Below are positions 1 to 11,521 of a DNA stretch of 64,000 nucleotides, piece by piece. The DNA comes from Pelomonas candidula (GTDB lineage Bacteria; Pseudomonadota; Gammaproteobacteria; Burkholderiales; Burkholderiaceae_C). The translations under genes and the position numbers were made by a program. Below the pieces are notes generated by a model. The model was not told the origin of the DNA. It made no database searches and saw nothing but the letters and a program-made list of their open reading frames with translations. Location: positions 14,026 through 78,025 of the forward strand of contig NZ_JBIGIC010000021.1 of NCBI RefSeq assembly GCF_043555985.1. Direction: 5' to 3'. Within the stretch, counting starts at the first letter, position 1, and each line of letters starts with the position of its first letter.

Positions 1-1766
1 TTGCCCGTGCTCGACGTGCCGTACTTCACGGCATTGGCGATGGCCTGCGCGCGCAGGGCATTGAAGTCCGGCACGAAGAACGTCGAGAACAGGCGCGGAT
101 CGTTGTGGCCCGGAATCTGGCTGAAGAGACCACCCAGACCGTACTGCGACACCGGCACGTTCTTGAACCCGCCCTGAGGGCCGATACCGCTCCAGTCACC
201 GTGGAAGTTGTTGGCGCTGGCGGCACGGTTGTTCAGCTTGGTGAAACCGAGGCCGGCGAGCAGCTTGTCGTCAGAGCCCAGACGATAGGTGCCACGCAGT
301 TGCACCTGGTCGACCGTCTGATCGGACAGGTTGCTGTAGAACTGCGAACCGGTCACGTTCGTCTTGTTCGAGTCGTAGGCCAGACCCGGCGAGCTCATGA
401 TCGGGAGCTTCTGGTCGTAATAGGCCGTCGTGTTGCCCTGGTTGAACAGCGCCAGGTCCATGACGGCATAGGTGCCGTAAGGGCTGTCCGGCGAGGTCTT
501 GGACGTCGAATGATGGGCATCGAGGTCGAAGCTCAATGCATCGCTGACCTTCCAGGCCGCATTGAAGCCGGTCGAGCCGAGCTTGGTCTTCTGCGCGAAC
601 AGGCCGGCGTTCATGCCGTAGTCGTGCGTGCCGTCCCAGGTGGCGGTCTGGACGATGGGCGTCGACACCGAACCGGACGTGAACGTCGTCTGGGGCGAAC
701 CGTTCAGGGCACCAGAGAACGAAGGGCCAAACCAGGCCGAGTTCTCGATGTTCTTGGACTTGACGGTGTTGACAGCTGCGGTGTAGTCAACCGTGAACTT
801 CAGTTCCTTGGTCGGCGCGAACTGCAGCACCGCTTGGCCGTTCAGGCGCTCGCGGTCCAGGCCCGTCACCGAATAACGCATGTCATTCGTGTGCGTGTAG
901 TAGCCGCTGGTGGGGAAGTTCTTGAGGTTGCCAGCCGGCACACCATCAAACGCGCCACCGACCTTGTTGTAGGCCTCGCTGAGCCATCCGTTCTGCGTGT
1001 AGGCGTTGTTGGAGCCCGAGCTGCGCTTGGAATAGCTGCCGCTGATGGCGATGCCCAACGTGCGATTGCCAAACGTGTCGCTGTAGATGCCGGAGATTTC
1101 GGGCGTGACCTTCGATCCCTGCAATTCGTTCGGCAGGCGGCTGACGGACTGGTCGTAATTGGCCTTGATACCGATGCTGGCGACGCGTTCGCGCAGATCG
1201 AGCGGGCGAGCCGTCTTGACGTTGATCGTGGCGCCGATGCCGCCGGTGGGCGATTCGGCGCGGGCCGTCTTGTAGACCTCCAGGGCGGAGATCGAGTCGG
1301 ACGACAGGTTGGCGAAGTCGAACGCGCGCGAGCCGCTGGCGCCGTTGTTCAGTTGGTTGATGACGGACGTCGGCATTTGACGACCGTTCAGCAGCACCAT
1401 GTTGAAGTCGGGGCCCACGCCGCGCACCGTCACCTTGGAGCCTTCGCCGCTGGCGTTGCGGTCGATGGACACGCCGGCGATGCGCTGCATCGATTCGGCC
1501 AGGTTGGTGTCGGGGAACTTGCCGATGTCTTCGGCCACGATGCCGTCCACCAGACCGCGCGACTCGCGCTTCAGGGTGACAGCGCTGTCAAGGGACTTGC
1601 GAATACCCGTGACGACGACCGTTTCGAGCGATTGCGTATCACCGGCGGCTTGCTGGGCTTGAACGGCGGCAGCGCCTGTCAGCAGCGCAACCGACGATGC
1701 CCAGGCGACAGGGTGCAGACGCGCACGTGCGGGTCGCTGGGTTTTGGAAATCTGGGGGTGTTTCAT
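1..1766 (-). CDS. TonB-dependent receptor, partial (C-terminus beyond left edge)
   Basis: Outer-membrane active transporter energised by TonB-ExbB-ExbD. About 588 N-terminal residues are visible and the frame stays open to the window edge. Residues 1-39 are a signal peptide (basic start, hydrophobic stretch, cleavage near VQAQQ). The plug begins at about residue 48 with LETVVVTGIRKSLDSA, followed by the plug motifs IGKFPDTNLAESMQRIAGVS, VRGVGPDFN and GGIGATINVKT. This style is that of the Xanthomonas/Caulobacter carbohydrate-type receptors (TIGR01782). The ATG was chosen because it precedes the signal peptide directly, with an AGGAGACA ribosome site upstream. The ligand cannot be told from sequence; a carbohydrate is likely from the subfamily. 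Operator-like palindromes lie about 60-95 bases upstream. Confidence 0.93.
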   Translation of the reverse strand, partial: MKHPQISKTQRPARARLHPVAWASSVALLTGAAAVQAQQAAGDTQSLETVVVTGIRKSLDSAVTLKRESRGLVDGIVAEDIGKFPDTNLAESMQRIAGVSIDRNASGEGSKVTVRGVGPDFNMVLLNGRQMPTSVINQLNNGASGSRAFDFANLSSDSISALEVYKTARAESPTGGIGATINVKTARPLDLRERVASIGIKANYDQSVSRLPNELQGSKVTPEISGIYSDTFGNRTLGIAISGSYSKRSSGSNNAYTQNGWLSEAYNKVGGAFDGVPAGNLKNFPTSGYYTHTNDMRYSVTGLDRERLNGQAVLQFAPTKELKFTVDYTAAVNTVKSKNIENSAWFGPSFSGALNGSPQTTFTSGSVSTPIVQTATWDGTHDYGMNAGLFAQKTKLGSTGFNAAWKVSDALSFDLDAHHSTSKTSPDSPYGTYAVMDLALFNQGNTTAYYDQKLPIMSSPGLAYDSNKTNVTGSQFYSNLSDQTVDQVQLRGTYRLGSDDKLLAGLGFTKLNNRAASANNFHGDWSGIGPQGGFKNVPVSQYGLGGLFSQIPGHNDPRLFSTFFVPDFNALRAQAIANAVKYGTSSTG

Positions 1767-1825
1767 TTGTCTCCTTGCTTGCTTTGGCCCAGGCTGAGCC
1801 GATTGACGAGGTCTTACTATGACTT

Positions 1826-1860
1826 TTGGTATCAACGATTGTTAGCGTTACCAAACAATC
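1826..1860. promoter_or_regulatory. Two overlapping inverted repeats upstream of the TonB receptor, possible operator
   Basis: TTGGTA (1826-1831) and TACCAA (1849-1854) form an inverted repeat around a 17-base spacer. GATTGTT (1837-1843) and AACAATC (1854-1860) form a second with a 10-base spacer. The inner half-site, GGTAACGCTAAC on the minus strand, resembles LacI-family operators that control carbohydrate TonB receptors in other proteobacteria. The regulator assignment is inference. Confidence 0.35.
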
Positions 1861-2356
1861 TGAGAGGGAGGCTGTCAAACCCTGTGCCCGCTGTACTGTA
1901 CTTTTTCGAAACCGCGCCGTTGTGCTGGGGTTTACGCGAGTTGTCGCCGTTGTTTAGCGCAATTCGCAACACCCTTCGCGTGGTCGCCACGGCTGCAAAA
2001 AACGCACGGATCGCGTGAGTTTTAGCAACATTCCAGGCAGCCGTTGGTAGCGATCTCAATGCGCGAGCACATCGATCGAGTCCGAACGCCTGACAACCAA
2101 AAGACAACGCTGTCAACGTTAGTCGATTCGGTTTGGCCTTGCAATCGGGTTTGTGAGAGCGTCAGTGGATTGGCAAAAACGCAACGCCCCACGGGCAATC
2201 ACCAAAGTGACATCAGCCTCTGCATTCCACGACGGCCCACTGCCTCTCTTAAAGCGGCGCCTCGACTGCGCAAGCGCACTTCCCGACGCACCCCCAAAGC
2301 ACGCAAAGACCTGCCACGGCGGCGCGACTCGCCGCCGTGCCGGCCACAACAGTGCC
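1861..2356. other. Intergenic stretch without a convincing gene
   Basis: About 500 bases between the TonB-receptor promoter region and the stop of the BaeR-like regulator. Open frames here are short, lack ribosome sites and have no recognisable protein character. The receptor and the regulator are both on the minus strand, so this stretch probably holds the distal promoter of the receptor and the 3' end of the two-component operon. I saw no clear hairpin terminator. Confidence 0.5.
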
Positions 2357-3046
2357 TCAGACCAGGTCCAGCCGGTATCCCACACCGTAGACCGACGAGA
2401 TGCATTCCTGCGCCGGCTCCAGCGCCACGAGCTTGCGTCGGATGTTCTTGATGTGGCTGTCGACGACGCGATCGGACACGTCGCGGAAATCCTCGTGGAT
2501 GAGATCCAGCAGTTGCGCCCGCTCGAAGACGCGTCCCGGGTGCTGCAGCAACTGGCGCAGCAAACGGAACTCCACCGGCGTCAACGCCAGCGCCTGCTCC
2601 TGCCAGAGGATGCGCTGGCCCGCTTCGTCGACGGCAAAGCCGCCGGCCACCGGCACCAGCGTCACCGGCGCCAGCCGCCCCTGCGCGCGGCGCAGCAGCG
2701 CCTTCACGCGCGCCACCAGCTCTCGCGGACTGAAGGGCTTGCAGACGTAGTCGTCGGCGCCCAACTCCAGGCCCAGCAGCCGGTCCAGCTCCTCGACACG
2801 CGCACTGCAGATGACGATGGGCACGTCGCTGAAGACGCGCACGCCGCGGCAGACCTCCAGGCCGTCCAGGCCCGGCAGCATGACGTCCAGCAGCACGGCA
2901 GCCGGCATGGGGTCGGTCTTCAGCCGCTCCAGCGCCTCGCGGCCGTCGGCCAGCCATTCGGTGCGGAAGCCCGCCGCCTGAAGATAGTCGCGTACCAACG
3001 CCGCCAGCTTGGGCTCGTCCTCGACGACAAGGATGAGTTCACTCAT
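2357..3046 (-). CDS. baeR: BaeR-like response regulator (OmpR/PhoB family)
   Basis: DNA-binding response regulator of 229 aa. The receiver domain (1-118) has the acidic pocket E9/D10, phosphoacceptor D54 in LLDVMLPG, switch S81 and K103 in CKPFSP. A winged-helix OmpR-type domain occupies about 130-229 (LTPVEFRLLRQLLQHPGRVF, VVDSHIKNIRRKL, YGVGYRLD). The strings VEELDRLLGLELGADDY and FSDVPIV are close to those in BaeR, the envelope-stress regulator. The ATG overlaps the stop of the upstream kinase gene as ATGA, so the pair is translationally coupled. Longer upstream frames in the same register run through the kinase gene and were rejected. The target regulon is not visible; no mdt efflux genes are nearby. 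Confidence 0.9.
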   Translation of the reverse strand: MSELILVVEDEPKLAALVRDYLQAAGFRTEWLADGREALERLKTDPMPAAVLLDVMLPGLDGLEVCRGVRVFSDVPIVICSARVEELDRLLGLELGADDYVCKPFSPRELVARVKALLRRAQGRLAPVTLVPVAGGFAVDEAGQRILWQEQALALTPVEFRLLRQLLQHPGRVFERAQLLDLIHEDFRDVSDRVVDSHIKNIRRKLVALEPAQECISSVYGVGYRLDLV

Positions 3047-4527
3047 GCAGTGCCTCCATCGGGTTTGAGCGGGAGGGTCAGCACGACGGCCAGCCCCCCC
3101 AGCGGCGACGGCTCGGCGCGCAGCCGGCCGCCGTGCATCTGCGCGATGGCCTTGGCGATGGCCAGCCCCAGGCCCGAGCCGCCGAACGCGCGACTGCGCG
3201 AGGGGTCGGCGCGGTAGAGCGGGTCGAAGAGGCGCTCCAGATCGCCCTCGGGCACGCCGGGCGGCGTGTCGTCCAGGCGGACCTCGATGGCCTCCCCCAG
3301 CGCCCGCGCCGTCACCTGCACACGGCCGGGCGCTTCGGTGTAGCGCAAGCTGTTCTCCAGCAGGTTGGCCAGCAGCTGGGAGACGCGCACCGCGTCCCAC
3401 TGCGCGGCAGGCAGCACGTCGGGCAGCTGCGTCTCGATGGCCACGCCCAGCGCCACGGCACGCGGCGCAACGCGCTCGATGGCGACCCGCAGCAGCGCGG
3501 CCGGCGCGACCGGCTCGAACTCGCAGGACAAGGCGCGCAGTTCGGACGTTGCCAGCAGGTGAAAGTCCTCGACCAGTCGCGACAGCCGCTTGACCTCCTC
3601 CTGCAGCGACGCCAGCGCCGCGCGATCCAGCGGCCGGATGCCATCCACCAGCGCCTCGACCTCGCCGCGCAGCACGGCCAGCGGCGTGCGCAGTTCGTGC
3701 GACAGCTCGGCCATCCAGCGCCGCCGACTGCTCTCCAGCATCGACAGCGCCCTGGCCATCGCGTTGATGTCGCCGTGCAGCGCCGCGATCTCGCTGGCGC
3801 CGCCGCTGCGTGGCGCGGGCAGACGCACGTCGAACTCGCCGGCCGCGATGCGCCGCGCCGCCACCTGGGCCTCGGCCAGCGGTCGCGCCCAGCGCACGGC
3901 GACCAGCCGCGCCAGCACCAGCGCCACGACCAGCACGCCACCGGCCACCACCGCCAGGCCCAGATGCTGCCGATGCAGGAAGCTCGCGTCCACGCCCTCG
4001 GCTGGGCCGGCGCGCTCGGCGAGGCGCAGCACCACGACGATCTCGCCGTTCAACCGGACGGCACGGGCCTGCCCAGGCCTGTCCAGCATCTCGCGCCGGC
4101 CGACCAGCGGCGTAACGCCGTCTGCGGCCAGCAGCACGATGCGCGGGCCGAAGTTGGAGGGGTCCCGCCGGGACGGCGGATCATGCCGGCCGTCACGCGG
4201 CGGCCGGCCACCGGAGGCCGCAACAGCCAGCGCGTCCTCGGGCCGGCCTTCAGGCGGTGCGTCCTGAGTACCGCCACGCGTGCCGGCGACGCGCACCGCC
4301 TCCAGCCAGGTCCGCAGCGCAGGCCGCCAGTCACGGGGCAATTCGCCACGTTGGGCCAGATCGCGCTCGGCCGCCTCAACCAGGCGGGACAGATGCTCGC
4401 CGTCCTGGGCCTGCAGGTAGTCGGAAAAGCCGGCGCGCAGATTCCAGACGACGAGACCGGCCACGGCGGCGACGGCCGCCAGCGCGGTGGCGATGAGCAG
4501 CAGGGAAAGCTGATGGACGAGGCGCAT
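3043..4527 (-). CDS. baeS: BaeS-like sensor histidine kinase
   Basis: Inner-membrane sensor kinase of 494 aa paired with the regulator that follows by a 4-base overlap. TM1 is at about residues 5-30 (LSLLLIATALAAVAAVAGLV), then a periplasmic sensor region, TM2 near residue 195 (GLAVVAGGVLVVALVLARLV), HAMP, and the dimerisation helix with phospho-acceptor H277 in ELSHELRTPLAVL. The ATPase domain carries the N box (LLANLLENSLRYTE) and G boxes (DTPPGVPEGDL, GGSGLGLAIAKAIAQMHGG). The start at 4527 gives a normal N-terminal TM helix; the frame is open for 62 more codons upstream, but that stretch is arginine-rich and unlike the family. Likely senses envelope or drug stress by family; the signal is unknown. 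Confidence 0.9.
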   Translation of the reverse strand: MRLVHQLSLLLIATALAAVAAVAGLVVWNLRAGFSDYLQAQDGEHLSRLVEAAERDLAQRGELPRDWRPALRTWLEAVRVAGTRGGTQDAPPEGRPEDALAVAASGGRPPRDGRHDPPSRRDPSNFGPRIVLLAADGVTPLVGRREMLDRPGQARAVRLNGEIVVVLRLAERAGPAEGVDASFLHRQHLGLAVVAGGVLVVALVLARLVAVRWARPLAEAQVAARRIAAGEFDVRLPAPRSGGASEIAALHGDINAMARALSMLESSRRRWMAELSHELRTPLAVLRGEVEALVDGIRPLDRAALASLQEEVKRLSRLVEDFHLLATSELRALSCEFEPVAPAALLRVAIERVAPRAVALGVAIETQLPDVLPAAQWDAVRVSQLLANLLENSLRYTEAPGRVQVTARALGEAIEVRLDDTPPGVPEGDLERLFDPLYRADPSRSRAFGGSGLGLAIAKAIAQMHGGRLRAEPSPLGGLAVVLTLPLKPDGGTA

Positions 4528-4787
4528 GTGCGCATCTTGCCGGGCAACTGTGGATGCGGCCTCCACAGTTCCTCCATGCCGCACCGGCAAGAAACGCTGC
4601 CGTAACCAGGGTGGCACTTCCGCAACACCCGCTTCGTGGCGCCCGAACGCAACCGCCCGTCCGCCCCGGCGCAGCGGGGAGTACCTGCGGCGACGCACCA
4701 CGATCGCGCGCATGCCTGCCGTAACTGCAGCAACAACTCATCGTCCCGAGGGCTAGCTCGGAGAAGAAACTGCTAGAGTCACATTTC

Positions 4788-4807
4788 GGTAACTTCGTTA
4801 CCTTTTT
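4788..4807 (+). promoter_or_regulatory. Hairpin with T-run in the ppc leader
   Basis: GGTAAC (4788-4793), loop TTC, GTTACC (4797-4802), then TTTTT. The perfect 6-bp stem plus T-tract lies 31 bases before the ppc start and resembles a weak intrinsic terminator or attenuator; the palindrome could also be a protein site. Its base composition stands out from the GC-rich surroundings. Confidence 0.35.
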
Positions 4808-4837
4808 GATTTCCAACTTTTTCCCGGACGACCCGCC

Positions 4838-7624
<2,787 letters not shown>

Positions 7625-7698
7625 ACGCGCCGCCGTGAGCGGTAACAAGTCGCACCACCGTTTGTAGGAGCGCGGCAGCGCGCGCGAGGCGCGGCCCA

Positions 7699-7963
7699 GG
7701 GCCTGTTCACACTACGGGAGTAGGCCGCGAAGGCCCGCCGCCAGGGGCCAATCAAGGCGCGGCGCGCAGCCCGCATTGATATGCGGGCCAGCGGTGCAAC
7801 GCTGAGTGGCCCCTGGCAACGGGCCTTCCCTTCGGGTTGTGGCCAGAAAGCCTGCGCGCGGCGTTGCAAATCCTTGCCGGGTGTCGAACCCGGCTTCGGT
7901 TTGCGCCTTGCTCGCAGGCGTTCTGGTCACAACGCGGCCTGCTCCCGTAGCGTGAACAGGCCC
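7699..7963. repeat. 265-bp self-complementary element with 31-bp terminal inverted repeats and two internal hairpin arms
   Basis: The ends 7699-7729 and 7933-7963 are inverted copies with 2 mismatches in 31. Inside, 7730-7750 pairs with 7807-7827 (2 mismatches in 21) and 7836-7848 pairs with 7921-7933 (1 mismatch in 13). Further inner stems include GCCCGCAT/ATGCGGGC, CCGGG/CCCGG and a CCC-TTC-GGG linker hairpin. The whole folds as a three-way junction. It fits a non-autonomous MITE-like repeat or a structured RNA. No ORF of merit lies within. It ends 12 bases before the start codon of the diguanylate cyclase gene, so it forms that gene's leader. It fills most of the 7625-7975 gap. Confidence 0.75.
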
Positions 7964-7975
7964 TAGAGTCCCGGC

Positions 7976-9280
7976 ATGGGATTCAGGTGGCGCTTCGAGT
8001 ACAGCCTGCTGCTGATGGTGCTGCTGAGCGTGGCCGCAGTGCGCTTCTCGGACGCGCTGCTGCAGCAGGTGCGCGTCATCACGCCGGGCTCATCGGTGCT
8101 GACGGAGGCCATGTCCGACCGACGCAATGGCGGCGACTCCGACGTCCGGCGCGGCCCGGCGCCGGGGTTCGAGCTGCTGTGCACGCTGCGCGAGCGCTTC
8201 CGCTATCCCTACTGCGGCATCGCGCTGCGCCTCGACCCACAGCTCGTTCACGGCGTGGACCTCAGCGAGGTGCGCCGCATGCGCCTGTGGCTGGACTATG
8301 AAGGCCCTGCGAGCACCGTGAAGATCCAGCTGCGCAACGCCAGCCCGGCCTACGGCATCCCGCAGAACCAGGAAGACGCTGCCAAGTACAACCACATCGA
8401 GGTCAGCGCCAAATCCATCCAGGGCGGCATGGTCGAAGTGGACCTGCGCAACTTCGTCGTCGCGAACTGGTGGATGCAGCAGTTCCACATCGCGCCGCAG
8501 CTGGGTCGGCCGGAGTTCGACAACGTCGTCACGCTCGAGGTCACCACCGGCACCGAGGCTCCGCCAGGCGACTACCGCTTCGTGCTCAAACGCGTCGAGT
8601 ACGACGTGCAGCCCCTGTCCACCGAGCACTGGTATCTCGTCATCATGAGCATCTGGCTCGCACTGGCGCTGCTCTACCTGTTCATACGCCTGGTACGGCT
8701 GCAGACCGTCGTGCGCCAGCAGCGTCAGCAGTCTCAGGAACTGCGGGCCATCAACCGCGCGCTGGACAAGCGCAGCCAGCAGCTCGTGCAGATGGCCACC
8801 ACCGACGCCCTGACCGGCGCCCTCAACCGCAAGGGGCTGGAGGACGCGCTGCAGCAGGCGCTGGCCGACTGGCGCCGGCACCAGCACCCGCTGGGTCTGG
8901 TGCTCATCGACATCGACCACTTCAAGGCCGTCAACGACACCCACGGCCACCAGGCCGGTGACCGCGTGCTGGCCGGGCTGGCCGCGTTGGTGCGCAGCCA
9001 CGTACGCGGGCAGGACCTGCTGGGCCGCTGGGGCGGTGAGGAGTTCCTGCTCGTCTGCCGCGACACCCACCTGCCGCAGGCGCAGGCCATCGCCGAGAAG
9101 CTGCGCGCGCTGGTCGCCAACCACGACTTCGCCGCCGGCCTGCGCGTGACGGCCAGCTTCGGCGTCGCGGCGATGGACAGCGACCGCCCGCTGGACCAGG
9201 TATTCGCCGCGGCCGACGCGGCCCTCTATCGCGCCAAGGCCGAGGGCCGCAACCGCGTCGTGGCCGAAGGCCCGGCCTGA
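7976..9280 (+). CDS. Membrane-anchored GGDEF diguanylate cyclase
   Basis: Predicted to make cyclic di-GMP from two GTP at the inner membrane. 434 aa: TM1 at about 8-25, a periplasmic domain at about 30-215, TM2 at about 221-241 (LVIMSIWLALALLYLFI), a short coiled-coil linker (QQRQQSQELRAINRALDKRS), then GGDEF at about 265-430. The active-site motif is GGEEF in GRWGGEEFLLV. An RxxD inhibitory site (RGQD) sits exactly five residues before it, so product inhibition is likely. The periplasmic domain has the look of a beta-sandwich ligand module (RMRLWLDYEG, VKIQLRN, VVTLEVTTG), but I cannot name the ligand. No strong ribosome site is visible; the start follows the structured repeat. Confidence 0.9.
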   Translation: MGFRWRFEYSLLLMVLLSVAAVRFSDALLQQVRVITPGSSVLTEAMSDRRNGGDSDVRRGPAPGFELLCTLRERFRYPYCGIALRLDPQLVHGVDLSEVRRMRLWLDYEGPASTVKIQLRNASPAYGIPQNQEDAAKYNHIEVSAKSIQGGMVEVDLRNFVVANWWMQQFHIAPQLGRPEFDNVVTLEVTTGTEAPPGDYRFVLKRVEYDVQPLSTEHWYLVIMSIWLALALLYLFIRLVRLQTVVRQQRQQSQELRAINRALDKRSQQLVQMATTDALTGALNRKGLEDALQQALADWRRHQHPLGLVLIDIDHFKAVNDTHGHQAGDRVLAGLAALVRSHVRGQDLLGRWGGEEFLLVCRDTHLPQAQAIAEKLRALVANHDFAAGLRVTASFGVAAMDSDRPLDQVFAAADAALYRAKAEGRNRVVAEGPA

Positions 9281-9474
9281 AACCGTCGGCCGCGCCGCCC
9301 GCAAACGCGGGGCCCCAGCCGTGAATGTTCCCCACCGCCGGCGAGCATGCGCGGGAATGATGCGGCCCGCGACGCAGCGCAGCCCGCAACGATTGAAACC
9401 AGAACGGCGCGCCCTGCAGTCCCTTTGAAACGCAGGCCTTGGAGGATGGTCGGCAATCCGCGCAGGAGACTTCC

Positions 9475-10269
9475 ATGTCCGACTTCCACACCACGCCCGT
9501 CGTCTGCCTGCACTCCAGCGCCGCCAGCGGCCGGCAATGGCGCCGCCTTGTCGCCGACGGCGGCCCCGCCTGGCGCTGGCACACCCCCGACCTCTTCGGC
9601 CACGGCGGCCGCCCCGGCTGGCCGGAGCTGATGCCCAGCCAGCTCGCCGTCGAGGCCAACGGCGTGCTGGCAGGCCTGCCCTGGCCGCGCGAGCAGGGCT
9701 TTCACCTCGTCGGCCACAGCTACGGCGCCGCCGTGGCCTTGCAGATCGCGCTGCAGCACCCGCAACGCGTGCTGTCGCTGACGCTGTACGAACCCGTCGC
9801 CTTCGGCCTGCTGCCGGCGCTGGGGCCCAACGAGCCGGAGTGGGAAGAGATCCGGCATGTCGCCGCCACGCTGGCCACCGCGCTGGACGGCGACGACGCC
9901 CTGGCCGCCGCGCGCGGCTTCTGCGCTTACTGGAATGGCCGCGACGGCTGGCCCGAGCTGGACGACACACAGCGCCGGCGCCTCGCCGACGCCATGCCCG
10001 CCGTGCGCCGCCACTTCGAGGCCTTGTTCGCGGCGCAATGGAGCGACAGCCTGCTGGACCTGCTGCGCATGCCCGTGCAGCTCTTCTGCGGCACCGCCAC
10101 GCGCGCCAGCGCCCGCCGCGTCGCGCAAAGCCTGGCCGTGCGGCTGCCGCTGGTGCGCTTCGGCTGGCTGGCAGGCGCGGGCCACATGGCCCCCATCACG
10201 GATGCGGCTCGGGTGAACCCGCTGATCCTCGACAGCCTGGGCGCGATGCAGCGCGTGCCGACGGCCTGA
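9475..10269 (+). CDS. Alpha/beta-fold hydrolase
   Basis: 264 aa cytoplasmic alpha/beta hydrolase. The nucleophile elbow is GHSYGAA and the oxyanion region VVCLHSSAASGRQW near the N-terminus; the catalytic His is likely in GAGHMAPI near the C-terminus. The ATG at 9475 is preceded by AGGAGA at good spacing, so a start 12 codons upstream was rejected. Substrate unknown; the family includes esterases, haloperoxidase-like and lactone hydrolases. No partner gene is visible. Confidence 0.82.
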   Translation: MSDFHTTPVVCLHSSAASGRQWRRLVADGGPAWRWHTPDLFGHGGRPGWPELMPSQLAVEANGVLAGLPWPREQGFHLVGHSYGAAVALQIALQHPQRVLSLTLYEPVAFGLLPALGPNEPEWEEIRHVAATLATALDGDDALAAARGFCAYWNGRDGWPELDDTQRRRLADAMPAVRRHFEALFAAQWSDSLLDLLRMPVQLFCGTATRASARRVAQSLAVRLPLVRFGWLAGAGHMAPITDAARVNPLILDSLGAMQRVPTA

Positions 10270-10276
10270 GGCTCGA

Positions 10277-11521
10277 TCAACGCGGTACCGACGCGCCCCC
10301 GCGCTCGTTCAACTTAGCATGCAGATAGACCAGTTCGCCCCGCCGGGCAAGCGCAGCGACCTGCTGACCAGCGAGAGTGAAGTTCGCGCAGGTCGGCGCT
10401 TTCATCCAAGACATGCTGCCCTCCGCCATGACTTCTTGCAGCCGCAACATTTCAGCCTGAGAGGCAGCCTGCCGGCTGTGCGGCATCGACAGTCGTTCCT
10501 CCAGCACGTACAGCGTGCGAGCATCTTTCAGTTCCGTCGTGATGTCGGGTAGTCGGCGCACCACCTGCTCGCACAACTGACGCCGGTTGGCATCGACGAG
10601 CTGCTGCGGGCTGCACGCCCGCGCGACGGTTATGGGAGAGCCGTCAAACGACGCCGCCATGTCCGCACCCGTGGCCATCATCAACGCCCACGACTCACCC
10701 ATCGTCGGCTCCGCATCGACAGCCTCAGCCAGCACCTCGCTCAACGGCCTCGCACTGCGGGGTTGGAAGGAGCGAGTCGCCAGTTGGTGGAGCGCCTGAC
10801 CCGCGGCCACCTCGTCCCGCCGGCTTCGCGCGTCACTCAGGCGGATCAGAAGGGGCCACGCGTCATGGGGCCCCAGCATCTCCATGCGCTCCAACGTTAG
10901 CGCCGCGCAGGCGGTCGGCTGGGCGCCCGGCTGCGGCGGGTCGGCTGTCGCCATGTCGCTCGCGGCGGGCGGTGCCGGCATCGCTTGCCGGGCTGCGAAG
11001 GCGGATCGATAGGCCGCATCCTCGCGGCAGGCACGCAAAGCCAGCTTGTAAGCCGTGGCATCGTCGGTCTGAGCGGCCAACTGAGCCGCCGTCTGCAAGT
11101 CCTGGCGCAGCAGTGCCGCCACCACGCGCTGCTTCGTCGGCCCTCTCTCCATCCTCTTGAGCACCTGCTCCTGTGCCTGCTGTCGTTGCTGGTCCAGCGC
11201 CTCCAGCCAAGCAGGCGGTGGCGCGCCCTCTTGAAGATCCAGTTCGCTACTCAGCACACGGCCATGCCCGCACACGTCAATGTAGGGCGAAGACGCCGCC
11301 TGCGCCGCCTTGGCGATGTCCAGTGCAGCCGCTGACATGGGAGTCGATGCCCCGTTGGCTGCCGACGGCGGGGCGCTGGCGACAGCAGGCCCTTGAGCAA
11401 CATGCTGCGCACCAGGCTGCATGGCACCGACGGTGACACGATCAGTGCGGCGGACTACCACTGCCAGTGACGAGATCACCAACAGCAAAGCCAGCGCCAG
11501 CCACCGGCGCCACCCATTCAC
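10277..11521 (-). CDS. Membrane-anchored protein of unknown function, coupled to a LytTR regulator
   Basis: 414 aa, not recognised. An N-terminal membrane helix (WLALALLLVISSLAVVV) is followed by a Pro/Ala/Ser-rich linker and a long helical, Ala/Gln/Arg-rich domain with scattered cysteines (CGHGR, RACRE, TACAAL, ACSPQQ, QLCEQ, PTCAN). The start is GTG because it overlaps the stop of the LytTR gene as GTGA; an open frame continuing upstream is a shadow of that gene. The overlap implies co-translation, so the protein may be an output or partner of the regulator. Base composition is slightly less GC-rich than its neighbours. No catalytic motif is visible. Confidence 0.7.
   Translation of the reverse strand: MNGWRRWLALALLLVISSLAVVVRRTDRVTVGAMQPGAQHVAQGPAVASAPPSAANGASTPMSAAALDIAKAAQAASSPYIDVCGHGRVLSSELDLQEGAPPPAWLEALDQQRQQAQEQVLKRMERGPTKQRVVAALLRQDLQTAAQLAAQTDDATAYKLALRACREDAAYRSAFAARQAMPAPPAASDMATADPPQPGAQPTACAALTLERMEMLGPHDAWPLLIRLSDARSRRDEVAAGQALHQLATRSFQPRSARPLSEVLAEAVDAEPTMGESWALMMATGADMAASFDGSPITVARACSPQQLVDANRRQLCEQVVRRLPDITTELKDARTLYVLEERLSMPHSRQAASQAEMLRLQEVMAEGSMSWMKAPTCANFTLAGQQVAALARRGELVYLHAKLNERGGASVPR

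Noticed and set aside
105..2018. 637-codon open frame on the + strand
   Set aside because: Antisense to the TonB receptor; low-complexity Arg/Val/Gly composition typical of GC-rich shadows and no domain.
7875..7905. tRNA-like T-arm (GTCGAACCC) in the repeat element
   Set aside because: No matching acceptor, D or anticodon arms; it is part of the larger hairpin.
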